DNA of 64,000 nucleotides from assembly GCF_037975245.1 (NCBI RefSeq), contig NC_092580.1, positions 10,817,501-10,881,500 on the forward strand. Reading direction: 5' to 3'. Position 1 is the stretch's first letter. Each line of letters begins with the position of its first letter. The translations under genes and the position numbers were made by a program. The notes beneath the pieces were generated by a model, which saw nothing but the letters and a program-made list of their open reading frames with translations, was not told the DNA's origin and did no database searches. The DNA is from Apostichopus japonicus. Lineage: Eukaryota; Echinodermata; Holothuroidea; Aspidochirotida; Stichopodidae. Of this stretch, positions 14,732 to 46,095 are shown piece by piece.

Positions 14732-15440
14732 ATTCTGTGCAAAAAATATATTCTGTAAGAAATATATATATGCTGAATAAAGTACGGAGCTCTGTAAGTG
14801 CCAACTGAGATGTTGGTGTTTCAGTAACTTCAGTGAACAGCTTATTCATTATATTGGCAATAAGTGTGCAAGTACAATGCACTTTCTTGCTCAGAACCGA
14901 AATGCAGTTCAAAGTTAGTGGTTTTGCGACATCACATTGCATATGATATTACGACGATACGATCGACAGCATAGCCTACTGTATCTAGCCGGCTTAACAG
15001 TCCCATTAACATATCACATAACCAGGGAGCTGTTAGAGTAGCAGCTCCCTGGTATAACATAGATAACATATACGTATAGCAGCAGTACTGCAATCATGGC
15101 GTCCAGATATATAGCGCGTTATAGTAGGATAGTTGGTAGTGTGATGTTAACGTTAGACTACTCTAAACAGCATACTTATTACTTACGCTAGGCTAAGACT
15201 TAGCATATATTCCACTATTTGCTCTTCTCTAACCACAGTCTTTCAATAATTTGTTGCACTTCTGCAAGGACTCTATACATCAACGGAAAGAAAGTGGATG
15301 TGAAGAAAACAGCAATATGATGAATAAGCTGGTCACTGAAGTTACTGAACAACAAAACATCTCAGTTGGCACTTACAGAGCACCGTACTTTGTTTAGCAT
15401 ATATATTTTTCTTACTGAATATATTTTTTTTCCACAGAAT
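14732..15440. repeat. Internal inverted repeat of the foldback element
   Basis: The segment 14732-14857 is the approximate reverse complement of 15313-15440, sharing GTAAGTGCCAACTGAGATG and CAGTAACTTCAGTGA. The interior near 15026-15053 has a second small hairpin with an 11-bp stem, CCAGGGAGCTG / CAGCTCCCTGG. The element is therefore palindromic at several scales. Confidence 0.85.
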
Positions 15441-15860
15441 AGAACTTTGTTATTAGAGAATATATATTATTTCCTACAAAGAATAAACATTTATTTTTGT
15501 ACAGACAAAAACTTTTTCTATAGATTATATATATTTTCTGTCACAGAATTTATATATTTTGCTAGAGAAAAATATTTTTCGGTCAGAGAATTGACATACT
15601 TTTTGAAAAGGATATATATATTTCTTTAGAGAATACCTTTTTTTTCTCTTAGAGAATAAATATATTCTTGGCAGAGAAAAAATATTTTTTGTGTTAGAAA
15701 ATATATATTTTTGACAGAATATTTACTATAAGAGAATATATATTTTTGCACAGAATACATATTTGTTATTACGAAAATACTTTCTGTACGCCTGGAGAAT
15801 ATATAAATATATACTTTAAGGGAATAAATATAATTTTCAGGGAATATATATGTGTAAACA
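15420..15860. repeat. AT-rich quasi-tandem repeats
   Basis: Repeated AGAGAATATATATTTTT and CACAGAATA-like words at roughly 30-35-bp spacing, extending away from the internal inverted repeat towards the right arm. Confidence 0.7.
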
Positions 15861-15959
15861 AATATGTCTAAAATGTATTTTTGAAGTTAACCATGTATGT
15901 ATTTCGCAAGTACAGCATATATATATTTGTACGTATATATTCCGCTTTCTCGCGCCATA

Positions 15960-16205
15960 GCAATTGTCCGGGGGAAATTGTCCGGGGGGGGGGGAATAGT
16001 CCGGGGGGAAATTGTCCGGGAGGGTTATTGACCGGGGGGTAATTGTCCGGGGGGAAGTCGTCCGGGATGGGAATTGTCCGGGGGGGGGAATTGTCTGGGG
16101 TGGGAATTGTCTGGGTGGGAATTGTCCGGGGGGTAATTGTCCAGGGGGGAGTTGTCTGGGGGGTAATTGTCCGGGGGGTAATTGTCCAGGGGGGAGTTGT
16201 CCGGT
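15960..16205. repeat. Right arm: AATTGTCCGG tandem array
   Basis: About 16 imperfect units of AATTGTCCGGGGG type, the inverse of the left arm at 13265-13515. Confidence 0.93.
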
Positions 16206-16247
16206 CGCCATCTAAACAGTATTGACCTCAACTGCCGATAGACAATG

Positions 16248-17708
16248 TTGTCACAAGGCACCGGTATGTTACCCTGTGGTACTTCCCGGATCCTTAGTTA
16301 GATCGGTTACGATGAGATAGAGCATAAATGCTGGAAATACAACAAGCCGGAATTTCTCAACTTTTGGTAATGTGTTGTTCTTCTTAAGTTTTGTCTATTT
16401 ACAATATGCACAGAGGTAGTGGTTGAGTACACATTAGTATGTTCCACACCGATAATTGGCCACAAGCCGACACATAAAGGCCACGCCTATCTTGACTCTG
16501 GATGTTACAAAAACATCAAATAAAAGTCCTGAAAAGGATATATATGAGAAAACTCTTCTAATTTTTGTTCATTAATATACATCAAACATTAACAATTGAT
16601 CCTCAACACAAACGATTTCGATTATTGTAACATATATGTAAATAAACTGTACCCTCAGGCTGGTTGGATCTTCAATATTAATCACTTTCCTTTCATTAAG
16701 TCTACTCATCTTTTCGTTAAACTTTTCATTAATCCATTTATAATATTGTCGTCTACACCGCTTCTTTCCCTAAAGGACACTAGTAAAGGGCTTAATTGAA
16801 TCGAATGGATTAGAAATTTTTACTTACAGGCTCGAACTCTTCGTATAACACCCGGTTTTCTACCGTTAGGTCCTTTGGTTAATGTAACCTTCGAGTACAC
16901 CTACAAACAATCCTCTCTCTCTCAGAGAGATGAAGAGCAACTATAGCCTGAATTTGGATACTTCATTCCTTCATTCCTTTCATTCCATTCCATTCCGTCA
17001 ATCCTTCACTACATTCCTAATACAAGCCAAACCACTGCATCCTAGATCCTAGTACCATTCATCCACTAAGATTTGAGAGAAAAAGACCACACAAAATTAA
17101 AATTCCCTCCTCCCACAAACACAATGGACGAACCCTTAAGAGGATAATTGGGTATAAAAACTTAACCGCTGAACAAATAGTGACCATATAATGCAGGGTT
17201 GTCCAACCTTTTGATGAGGAGGGCCACCTCGAATGATTATGATTAAGGAGGGGCCGCATGAGCCTACAAGCTCCTGTGGCATATCCAGGGTTTCGTGCCA
17301 GAGCGGCAAATTTCAGTGGCCCCGCTAGGGGTCTGTATGGGAAATGAAGTTACTATACAAGCGGAGCGCCACCGTAGGTTGGCGCGTGGCCTGCAAGAAA
17401 AGAAAATCGCCCAAAAGACCCCCAGATTGCAGGAAATGACACTTCACAAGCCTTCTGATCTGTATCAAAACAATCTTCATATTGAGATATAATGATCTCT
17501 GAAATTTATCCAAAAAGGAATTCCTGGGTAAAAGTACATTTGTAAATTAATGAGGTTGGCGGGCCGGACGGGACCTTGCGGCCGGCCGCACTGTGGCCCG
17601 CGGGCCGTAGGTTGGACAACCCTGATATAATGGAATAAAAGAATTATACAAACTCAAAACAACAAATCCCATACAATGACCCCTAAATTTAAAGACATTC
17701 TGTGACAA
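16248..17708. mobile_element. Possible second insertion in the pseudo-exon (about 1.46 kb)
   Basis: In the intact paralog, positions 19220-19229 are contiguous. In the decayed copy the matching flanks are separated by about 1.46 kb. The extra DNA begins TTGTCACA (16248-16255) and ends TGTGACAA (17701-17708), an 8-bp inverted terminus; homology beyond that is weak. The flanks (AGACAATG left, ATACATCC right; ancestral ATACAATG) allow only a rough target duplication. It contains a complete hAT-type MITE (17194-17624). It could also be several events or a deletion in the other copy. Confidence 0.45.
17194..17624. mobile_element. hAT-type MITE, copy 1 (431 bp)
   Basis: Terminal inverted repeats CAGGGTTGTCCAACCT / AGGTTGGACAACCCTG are flanked by a perfect 8-bp target duplication, ATATAATG (17186-17193 and 17625-17632). 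The CAGGG...CCCTG ends, 8-bp duplication and GGCCCGCGGGCC subterminal sequence are typical of non-autonomous hAT elements. No transposase is encoded. A related copy lies at 56854-57258. Confidence 0.95.
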
Positions 17709-17786
17709 ATACATCCTCTTTTGTTGTCGGTAGGCGAGCCAATTCAGGTAAGAGCAGTATCCCTATTCCGGATAAAACTGCTACTA

Positions 17787-17787
<1 letters not shown>

Positions 17788-17852
<65 letters not shown>
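17788..17852. repeat. (AT)n microsatellite
   Basis: TA run in the decayed SLC22 copy, replacing exon and intron sequence that the other copy keeps. Confidence 0.95.
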
Positions 17853-17853
<1 letters not shown>

Positions 17854-19207
17854 CTACGAGACACTACAAGACACAATTGTCGGAACTTTTCTAAAATATT
17901 GGCGCTATGTCACTATAAGGGGTAAATACATATACCTATCTAATAATTCTAAGATTTCCTATGGATATTTCCTTACGAGGGTGTAGATAATTGGATGTTG
18001 AAAAGTCTGCAGTAAAGAATATCTAACAGGTACAATGTGGTAATGAATAATCAGCAGGGAATGCATCTCATTATGTAGGCTACCCTGCACTCATATTTAC
18101 AAGGATGATAATAAGCTGCTATTGGGACAGTCCGGCATACATGTCAGCGTGTATCCGAAATAAAATTCATTTCCAAAAACAATTTTAACCATGTATCTTT
18201 CTCCAAACAAGAACATTTCTTACGGATAATTGCGAAGCGAATGTGGATAATTGAAGGAAAGCGGTGGGCTTGGGATTATGTAGCTATAAATATTCATGCA
18301 GGAATGATGCTCATTGGTGTATACTACTCTGCACTGTCATCCCATATAATGCTTTCGAAGCACTCGTACTGACAATGAGGCCCTTTATAGAAAACACCAT
18401 ATTATTCATATATACTGTTTTTATACTGCCAGTATAAGCGCTATGAAGCGGTGCATGAAAGTACAGTGATTAGAATATTGTGCCAATCGGGTGTGTTAAT
18501 TAGATCACAGTTCATTCGTTTTCTCTTCATCGCCTGGGCTGGTTGGTACAGGGATTCGTTTCCTGATGAAAAAAATAAAGAAATGAAACATATTATCATT
18601 GATATAATGTGGTCTAAAAGGAAATAAAATTGGAGTGTTGGTAATATTTCCAAATATGTCGCCAAATCCCTGGACTGCTTCTTTAAGGCTAAATTGATAA
18701 TGACGTCCGATCCTCAGTGCAGTCCTAAATGTTAATTACATGCATCATTTATAAATGCTAATAACTCAACCAAAACATGTTTCTTTAACACCATATGAGC
18801 AACAGGCTACACTTAGATGACATTTCAACAACTTCTGCCATTGACAAATTTATAATGCATGTTATTTGGGAGCATTAAACTCCTGTGTTTTCCTAATGAT
18901 TTCTAAAGGTGTTACATTTGACGAACTGAGCTCATTGTCTCTGTGTTAGACTTAGGAATCCAGTCACATTAATTGATTAGCCTTAGAAAATTATAGGGTA
19001 ATATCTCAAAATGAAAAGTGATATAGAAGCACAATCTGTTCTTTCTGGGTTTTTTAACGGCATGCAACATACCACAAATAAGTTTGCTTAAAGTTATCAT
19101 TGGTACTGTTTATATCTGGTTGTCGTTGGGTGAGGTGAAAGGGGGGGTGACGGTGAAGGTGTTTGGGAGGTTGTTAATTCACAATAATAATCTAAACATT
19201 ATTGACC

Positions 19208-28267
<9,060 letters not shown>

Positions 28268-29331
28268 ATTGGTTTTCTTTCGTCGTTTCGTCACCACAGA
28301 CAAATGGAAACGGCTGAATCCAGGGAATAATCCTAGAAGGTGGGGGGGGGGGGGAGAATATATTTTAAAAACTTGAATTTGAGGCATAATGAGGAACAAG
28401 GTTATAAACAGCATGCGACATGATTATATGCAGCTTAGCACCCAGGCATAACACCATAGATGTATCTGTCTCAAAACTCCTATGAAATATTTAATTATCT
28501 CAAAAACACTTAAAACATACGGACTCAGCGTTCTGTCCTTTCGAGAAATCAATCTACTCGATTCTCTTTTCTTTCTTTCTTTTATTTTGTTGGGGGAGGC
28601 GGTGAAAAGGTAGGGTGGCACAATTGGGCTTCGTATAATAACATGAATTACCAAGCAAGAGTATAGGCTATAACTTATAAACAAATTATATCGATGTGCT
28701 AATGGATACGACGGTCTATACTAACAAAAGACTCTCATGCCCATACACAATCATGTTACAAACATGAATATTGTGTTGAAATACTGTTAAAAATGGCATA
28801 GTAATCTACACGTACCTGATTATATCATATTTACACAGAGAATGCCTTTCAGTAAAAATAATAATAATACCAATACTAGAGAGAAAAAAATTGTAGTAAA
28901 GTCGAGTTGACCTACCTTAGTGATGAATGCTTTTATTCCGTTGAAAACCTAGCTCAGTAAGAGAATCAAAAATGAAAATGTACGTAGCGCAATAATACTA
29001 TTAAGCACATGTGATATGTTGTAGCCCTGTTGATACACTACGGTCCTAGCTACAAAAGTATTTTAAAGAGGTTGTACTTATTCAGGGTCCTATTGTGGTT
29101 AAAATGATCTCTCTCCCGATCGAGATTGGAGCTTAATAAACCGAACTTTGACCCAAACAGAAGCTGAACGAGTATTATTACTTTCATTGAAGTTGATCTA
29201 CTTTACACTTTATAGTCATATAAAAACTTATCCAAATATTCAGAGTAAATAAATACGTTATATAGTGGATCTATATAGGCCTATAAATAATTATGTACCT
29301 TTCAGTATACGCTATTTCTCTATACCATCTG

Positions 29332-29334
<3 letters not shown>

Positions 29335-29391
<57 letters not shown>
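29335..29391. repeat. (AT)n microsatellite
   Basis: Pure TA run followed by two AACACAAGATAT-like words. Confidence 0.95.
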
Positions 29392-29604
29392 CACAAGATA
29401 TAACACAAGATATACAAATTACACCATATTGCTACCCTGGGTTTCACGCACGCATAGAGCGACGATCTTCAGGCCATTGGATGGTCAAAACAGACTACTT
29501 CTTTTTCAACCGTTTACGGTTCGATAGCTTGGAGTTCCCATGGCGACACAAAGAAATAAGCTCGGATCTCCTATTGATCGTGTCACCTCTTGTGCGTAGG
29601 ATTT

Positions 29605-29606
<2 letters not shown>

Positions 29607-29688
<82 letters not shown>
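29607..29688. repeat. (AT)n microsatellite
   Basis: Pure TA run ending in ATTTATTTATTT. Confidence 0.95.
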
Positions 29689-29692
<4 letters not shown>

Positions 29693-30335
29693 TTATTTCT
29701 GAATTTCACTCGCTATGTTGGATGTGTGTATGGCATCAAACCCATAACCGGTTCCCCCAAATACATAGACCTACACGTACGTTACCCAACCTTCTGTCTT
29801 CTCCATTGTTTTTATTATTTAAATCGGTCTCTTTTTTATTTCCTGGTACGATAGATGATGGTTCTCTTTAAATGACATTATTCCTTCACTACACCTGTTG
29901 CACCAGTTCATACATATGAATGTTGGGTTGTTGTTCAGTTATGAAAGACATGGTCATGGTCGACTTTGAAAGAGAGAGAGAGAGATCATAGGTCATTTTA
30001 TATGCTGGTACAACCCCCGCAGGATATCTAAAGTGCAGCAACTTCTAGATGTATAAACTATAACGCGAAAGTAGTTTGAATGTGTCTCAGGTTACAAATT
30101 GTTATTGAGCCGGTATATAAAGTCTCCACACCCTCCCTATATCACCGTCAACATCACATAAAGGTCATTATTTATGTATATATTATGTCCTTTAGGATAA
30201 CAAGCAACGTTAAAGTAGGCATATGACATATCACCACTGATCTCACCTTTCTCAAATTTCCCAAAAGGTATTGTTTTTCTTTCTCGTAGTAGCAATAACT
30301 AACCATCAACTGGTACATGCATGTGTGTATGTATG

Positions 30336-31353
30336 CACTGGCGGATCCAAGGGGGGCCAAGGGGGGCCATGCCCCCCCCCAAAGGTGAGCCAAAAAGTGT
30401 TTCCGAACATCCGCTAAATCATATGATTGGAAATTAAAAAAATCGAGAGGAATAGCAGTGGTAGACTAATCTAAACCTTTTCGTTTTCTGGTTTAAAATT
30501 AAATGCAGAGCTCCCAACTGACCCGCAATTCGCGGGAATTAGACCCGCATTCTAACACCCAAACCCGCTGACCCGCACAAGCGTCCGAAAAATCCGCATT
30601 GTAATTGTCAAGTATACATAAAAAAATGTGCATCAAATTTTGACTTAGCAACCATCATTTCTTTAGCATTTAGCATAATAGAGTTTAAAACCTCCTTTAC
30701 AGCATCATTTGAACCTCAAATTAGCCTATATTTCTTTTCATTGGGGCGAGCAGCGAACATTTTCATGCCACGGGAAAGAATGAATTATCACCTACTATTC
30801 AATTTATTGATGTTACACACAAAAAAATGCATATTTCTCAGAAAATTTTCGGTGACAAAAGCCTTTCTAAGTGCTACCATTTTACATGTAGGCATCACCA
30901 GGATTCCAAAAAAATTCAAAAGGGGAGGGGGACACCCTCTCCCCTTATACCCCTCCCCCAGGACGGCGATTCGTGGCATGGACCAGCATTTGCCTTCTCA
31001 AGAGTTGGGAGCTATGTAAATGTATGAGCATGAGGATTTAAAGTTTAACACCATTTTGCAGTTACAGGCTGGTTGTAAGAAATTTATAAAATATGATAAA
31101 TAAAATTTCTTGAGAAAGATGATCCCAACTTTGTTTTATAAATATTTTAGAAAATTACACCTGGGAAACATTTTTTAGAAGTAAATTAACATTACCATTG
31201 TACACTTTTGTCGCACCAAATTGCATCTGAGGGCATTCAGCAATAGAAAATTTTCAAAAGGGGAGGGGGGCACCCCCTCCCCTTAGACCCCTCCCCATAT
31301 CACTCTAATGCCACTTTGGCCCCTCCCAAACAAAGGCCCTGGATCCGCCAGTG
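30336..31353. mobile_element. hAT-like non-autonomous element (1,018 bp)
   Basis: Inverted termini CACTGGCGGATCCAAGG / CCCTGGATCCGCCAGTG are flanked by an 8-bp direct repeat TATGTATG (30328-30335, 31354-31361). The flank is a TATG microsatellite, so the duplication alone is weak; the inverted ends are clear. Two matching AAAAGGGGAGGGG...CCCCTCCCC blocks (about 30915-30960 and 31253-31293) lie inside. No transposase frame. It interrupts the tail of a SINE and carries a nested element (30506-31016). Confidence 0.85.
30506..31016. mobile_element. Nested MITE-like element (511 bp)
   Basis: Inverted termini CAGAGCTCCCAACT and AGTTGGGAGCTATG (one mismatch) are flanked by the direct repeat TAAATG (30500-30505 and 31017-31022). 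It lies wholly inside the 30336-31353 element. The left subterminal part has GACCCGC...GCGGG words. No coding capacity. Confidence 0.75.
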
Positions 31354-31380
31354 TATGTATGTATATATGTATGTATTTTA

Positions 31381-31594
31381 GATCCTCCTGCAAGCAGGAA
31401 CTCGCGAAGAAGCCATCATTGGCTTATCAAAGCCGCAAGCTGACCGAAGTCAGTCTCTTAGATTCATATTTAACGTCCATGGTTGTGAATTGTCAAAACT
31501 CTGTAACTGGACGACATACATTAATCTTGGAGTGACTTGAACTCGGGACCTTATGACTGAAAGGCACCGGCGTTAACCACTGAGCTAACACTCC
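31381..31594 (-). mobile_element. tRNA-derived SINE, copy A
   Basis: On the minus strand the element begins GGAGTGTTAGCTCAGTGG, containing a pol III A box (31577-31588), followed by a B box GAGTTCAAGTC (31534-31544). It then continues into a body shared with copy B at 37530-37752, including GCGAGTTCCTGCTTGC. The 3' end runs into a CATA-type simple repeat (plus-strand TATG, 31354-31375). That tail continues on the far side of the hAT-like insertion at 30316-30335. Confidence 0.85.
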
Positions 31595-34006
31595 TTAAAC
31601 TCCTAACACTAACACTCCACTGAGCTGACACTCCTACATATCTTTAAGTACGTACCCCTTCGTAAAGCATTGTAGCAGAATAAAAACTGACGATAAGGTT
31701 AGCCGTTGCATTATTCATACAACATAAACACAACATCCACATTATAAAACTCACTCCCCTGGCTTCGCTATACAACTTCGCTATACTTTGCCTCTTAGAA
31801 AGTGTAGAAATTTCCCAAAGTCACGCCAAACGTAGAATAATGATTACCAAATTAAAAAAAATTAAACACACTTTATATTAATTTATACTTATTTTCTTCT
31901 CTTATGTCGTGAGATTGCAAACTTATTTGCACGTTTATTGATGATAAACCGTTGTATTTAGGAATAGCAAATAATGAATACAGAAACATTGCGCCCAAAA
32001 TCCCCAATCCAATTTCCGCAGAACTCGTAACCATTAATGTATAGCATGCAATATGTGTCACTTTTCATTATTCTTTTTTTTTTCCCTTTCATATTCAAGT
32101 TTCGATGATGTTTGACAAATATTAAATAGCTAAAGCCTCCCTCCAAAACGGCGTAAATCGGTGCTGTTTTTCCCCTTTCCATTTGGTTTGTTTGTTTGCT
32201 TGTTTTTTAGTCCATATTTGGTCATCAGATTTCACCAATGGGAACTTTGAACATAAGGGATGCGTACTTAATTCTTCAACTACACATTCCACCTTTTTTT
32301 CCAGACAATGTACGAAATGGGCTTAATATCATACAATGTGTCTGGATGATTAGAAATATCCCCCCCCCTTCATCTTCACCCCCCCCCCCTCCAAGAAAAG
32401 AGATTAAAAAAGATAAAAAGCTTCTCAAATATTGTGAATCGTCGCTCATCGCTGGAGCGAAACCAAGACATACATGTGCACATAGCTTCAAACCGAACGT
32501 GAAATCACTTTGAAAGAATTTATTACTATATTATATAACGATGTACACTTCTAAATATTAATATTTGATCACTCTTTAAAAGGAAACCTTAATTTTAGGA
32601 AAAGAGCTAAATTGGTGAGTTTCAACTTTGTGTTTAATGAGAGATAAATTAGTCTCAAGAAATGTTTTCTTAAATAATTATTTTAAAAAAGTCAAACTTG
32701 AGTGTTGACGAAGTGTTTGCAGAGAGCGCAGGGAGTTTTGGAGCACCCCCCCCCAAGAAGTATTTTCGTATTTATAAGTGCTCAACATTTGAGCGATTTG
32801 AGCTGGCAGGTTGTTGCTGCAGTCTCGCAAAAGTTCCTATGGTAACGCTATTTCATGTGTATCATGCAGCAGTTGTTGTACCTGATGCAAATACGTTAAA
32901 TATTATGAGAAATGAAACTGAAAATTAAAATGTGAATTCCCTGGGGCACTTTTTGTTTTTGCTAGTTCAAATGATCCCGTTGAATGATCAAGCAATGGCG
33001 TGGAGTAAAACCCTAGTTAGAGAGGTGGTCGGGGGTGACGGGGTGGGTGAGGGAGGGAGGGAGGGCGGAACACACTTAAAAAGGATGTAGCAACTTCCTC
33101 CCTCTCTTCCATCCCATTCACTTGCCTATGGGATTGAGAACTCATAGCAGCATCTTCTAAAATACTGTATGAATTAAACATCAGGCAAGTTTGATCCTTC
33201 AGAGAAAGCAAAAACAGGTTACAAATCACAGACAGAATTTAAGAATGAAAGGTGATTTGCATTATCGTGGGGAGGGGGGGGGAGAGTGAGGGTATTTTTA
33301 CTTAGACATTAATTATAAAACTTTACCAGGATATTGAAAATAGTCAAGAAAACTAATTTTTTATTTCCGTCATACGATAAGAGATATTTTATATTCACTT
33401 GGTGATAAAATGAAAAAGAAAAAAATATGATAGCTGAAGAAATATTTCTCTCAAACTTTCTTAGAGATACCCTTAAGAAGAACTGTCGAGCACACACAAT
33501 TATCTGAAGAGAAAATTTGCATAGAAAGAAACATTATTTAGGATTTTTTTTATCTTCAAAATTACCCGGTGATTGGAGAGAAGAGGTCTGAGCATGGCGA
33601 AAAATCGCTATGTTGAATACACATATTTCAAATATTTCACTTTTTTTTCATCCCCCTTTTCATCCAGTTGTGAAATGTCTCAATTATTGAAGAATCACTT
33701 TACCATTTTTTGAAACCGAAATCCACCATTCACCAAATCATATATTATCTTTTAAAATCTTTTGGTATTTATAAAAAATTCTAATACTAGCCACAGAGAT
33801 AGCAACACTTCCCCTATTATTCAACATTACTTAAGTAAAGCATCAGTGCTCAAAACCTTTCCAAATGTCCAGAAAGAAAGCTTAATGAAGATGAGGTCAA
33901 GCTGATAACTTGGTCCGAAATCGAAAACAATGAGGAAAAAGGGTTACACTCAGAATTATCTACAGTTTATGTTTCTCTTTGGCAAGACAAAATATCATAA
34001 ATTCGA

Positions 34007-34012
34007 TTTATT
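34007..34012 (-). terminator. Candidate poly(A) signal for SLC25A20
   Basis: AATAAA on the minus strand, about 825 bases after the stop codon and the first canonical hexamer found downstream. Variant ATTAAA hexamers occur nearer, so the true site is uncertain. Confidence 0.3.
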
Positions 34013-34833
34013 TTGTAGATTTCACTTTTCAGAATGGTTGGATAAATTCAGGGTTCTGATATTTAATACAATAAAATTTCCGAAAGTAAACTTTTAATAT
34101 TAATTTAGCCTAATTTGGTGTTTCCTATCCCCCCCCCACCTCCCTTCCCCACCACTCTGAACAACATCAAAATGTAAATGGTGGCAGTGTTGCACTCCTC
34201 TTTACAAATCACTACCAAGAAGTAACAGCATGAATGTCAAGATCAAAATGTGGAAAAATTGAGTTTAGGGGTGCTATTACTGTTTACTTCTAAATATTTA
34301 CTTACTTCATGACTGTCAAAACTTGGAAAAATATATTTCTTTGTTTCCTAAATTTGACACTCTGAAGTTAAAACAAAAGATACCAACATCTTCTGTGTTT
34401 ACATTGCAGATTTTATCATTTGGATATTACAAACCACCCCTAAAAAATGCTACTTTTATATTTTTCATGTTTTTCTCCATTCCTTCATTTTTCTTGTATT
34501 CTTCCTTATGATAGCAAAATCATATCAGGTTTAATTCTCCAGATAATTTTTTCTGATGCAGCTGTTTTCCTCTGTAACGGATGGGTACTGTGCTACCATG
34601 CCAACATATTTTTTTGGTATTGGTGTGAACAAGCTTCCACATCTCGCCATATCACAATGCAGATCTTTCTATGACTTGAATATGTTTTTGATATGTTTTC
34701 TCATGCTGTTAGAGATGAATTCCAGTGTTTGGGCCTCATTACTGCCCATGATTACAAAAATGGCTCAGTTTCTCATCGGTTGATATATATATATATATGG
34801 GATGTAATCACACTATAGATGCTCTGAGATCTC

Positions 34834-45628
<10,795 letters not shown>

Positions 45629-45884
45629 CTTGGGAATTTCTGTTTAGCTACAGAGTTGATAAAAAAGGAGTTAAGTTTCTCGCACAGAGTACCAGTGCAA
45701 ATATAGATCAGGCACTATTATATTGTAGGCAACACACTTATGGAACGCCAAAATTATGACAATTAAAAATCCACGATGATAGTGTTGATTGCATGTCAAT
45801 GACATAAATAATTGTCCAATATGATATGTCCATATCTAATCCGTCTCCTTTTATCTTAACTAATTAACAATTCCATCGCGTTTT

Positions 45885-46095
45885 CGTACATTATTATCGT
45901 GTATTTTGTAGTAGCTATCGTCGTGTTCTTTTATATTACCATAGTGTACTTTTATATTATCACCGTGCAAATTTACTTTATTATATTATATTATATTATA
46001 TGTTAATATTATCATATTGTGCGTTTATGTTATCGTCATGTAATTTTACCTTATCATCTTGTACCTTTACAATATCATCATGTAGCCTCCTTATG
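45885..46095. repeat. Degenerate minisatellite, about 27-30 bp
   Basis: Recurring TTATCRTCRTGTA and TTTAYATTATC words, about seven units, 250-470 bases upstream of the SLC25A20 start codon. Confidence 0.65.

Larger units (their letters stand above)
13259..16209. mobile_element. Foldback-type transposon, non-autonomous, 2,951 bp
   Basis: The element is bounded by the 8-bp direct repeat ATCTAAAC at 13251-13258 and 16210-16217. The paralogous segment at 19190-19197 carries a single ATCTAAAC followed directly by the sequence found right of the element, so it is an empty site. The outer arms are tandem arrays of about 14-15-bp units: CCGGACAATT-type in the left arm (13265-13515), and the reverse complement, AATTGTCCGG-type, in the right arm (15960-16205). 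Termini read GGTTCCCGGACAA and, inverted, GGCGACCGGACAA. The interior holds a diverged tandem repeat (13708-14160), an inverted repeat, AT-rich repeats and no transposase-like frame. The 8-bp duplication fits hAT- or P-like mobilisation, but the family is not identified. Confidence 0.9.
11795..17958 (-). pseudogene. Decayed tandem copy of the SLC22 3' end and flank
   Basis: This segment is a diverged copy of 17959-19860. Shared blocks, in order, are: 11795-12160 with 17959-18300; about 12315-12660 with 18632-18980; 13058-13258 with about 19005-19197; 16210-16247 with 19190-19225 (end of the last coding exon); 17713-17787 with 19229-19303 (interior of that exon); and 17852-17950 with 19754-19850 (upstream intron). 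The coding part is broken by large insertions and small indels, and most of the exon is missing, so it cannot encode the transporter C-terminus. The in-frame TGA at the exon end is still visible at 16226-16228. The copy is interrupted by the foldback element (13259-16209) and by a second insertion (about 16248-17708). Confidence 0.88.
28268..34833. other. Intergenic region between the SLC22 gene and SLC25A20
   Basis: About 6.6 kb. It must hold the SLC22 5' UTR and promoter (a candidate 5' acceptor lies at 28333-28334 on the minus strand) and the SLC25A20 3' UTR. No further coding exon was recognised. It contains two (AT)n runs, a nested transposon pair and a SINE, listed separately. About 31.6-34.0 kb has no feature beyond homopolymer tracts. 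Confidence 0.7.

Noticed and set aside
28268-28414. Upstream ATG extending the SLC22 protein by 49 residues
   Set aside because: The extension includes a polypyrimidine tract plus TAG acceptor (read as a Pro run), and the family-typical start is the internal MDFEEIL.
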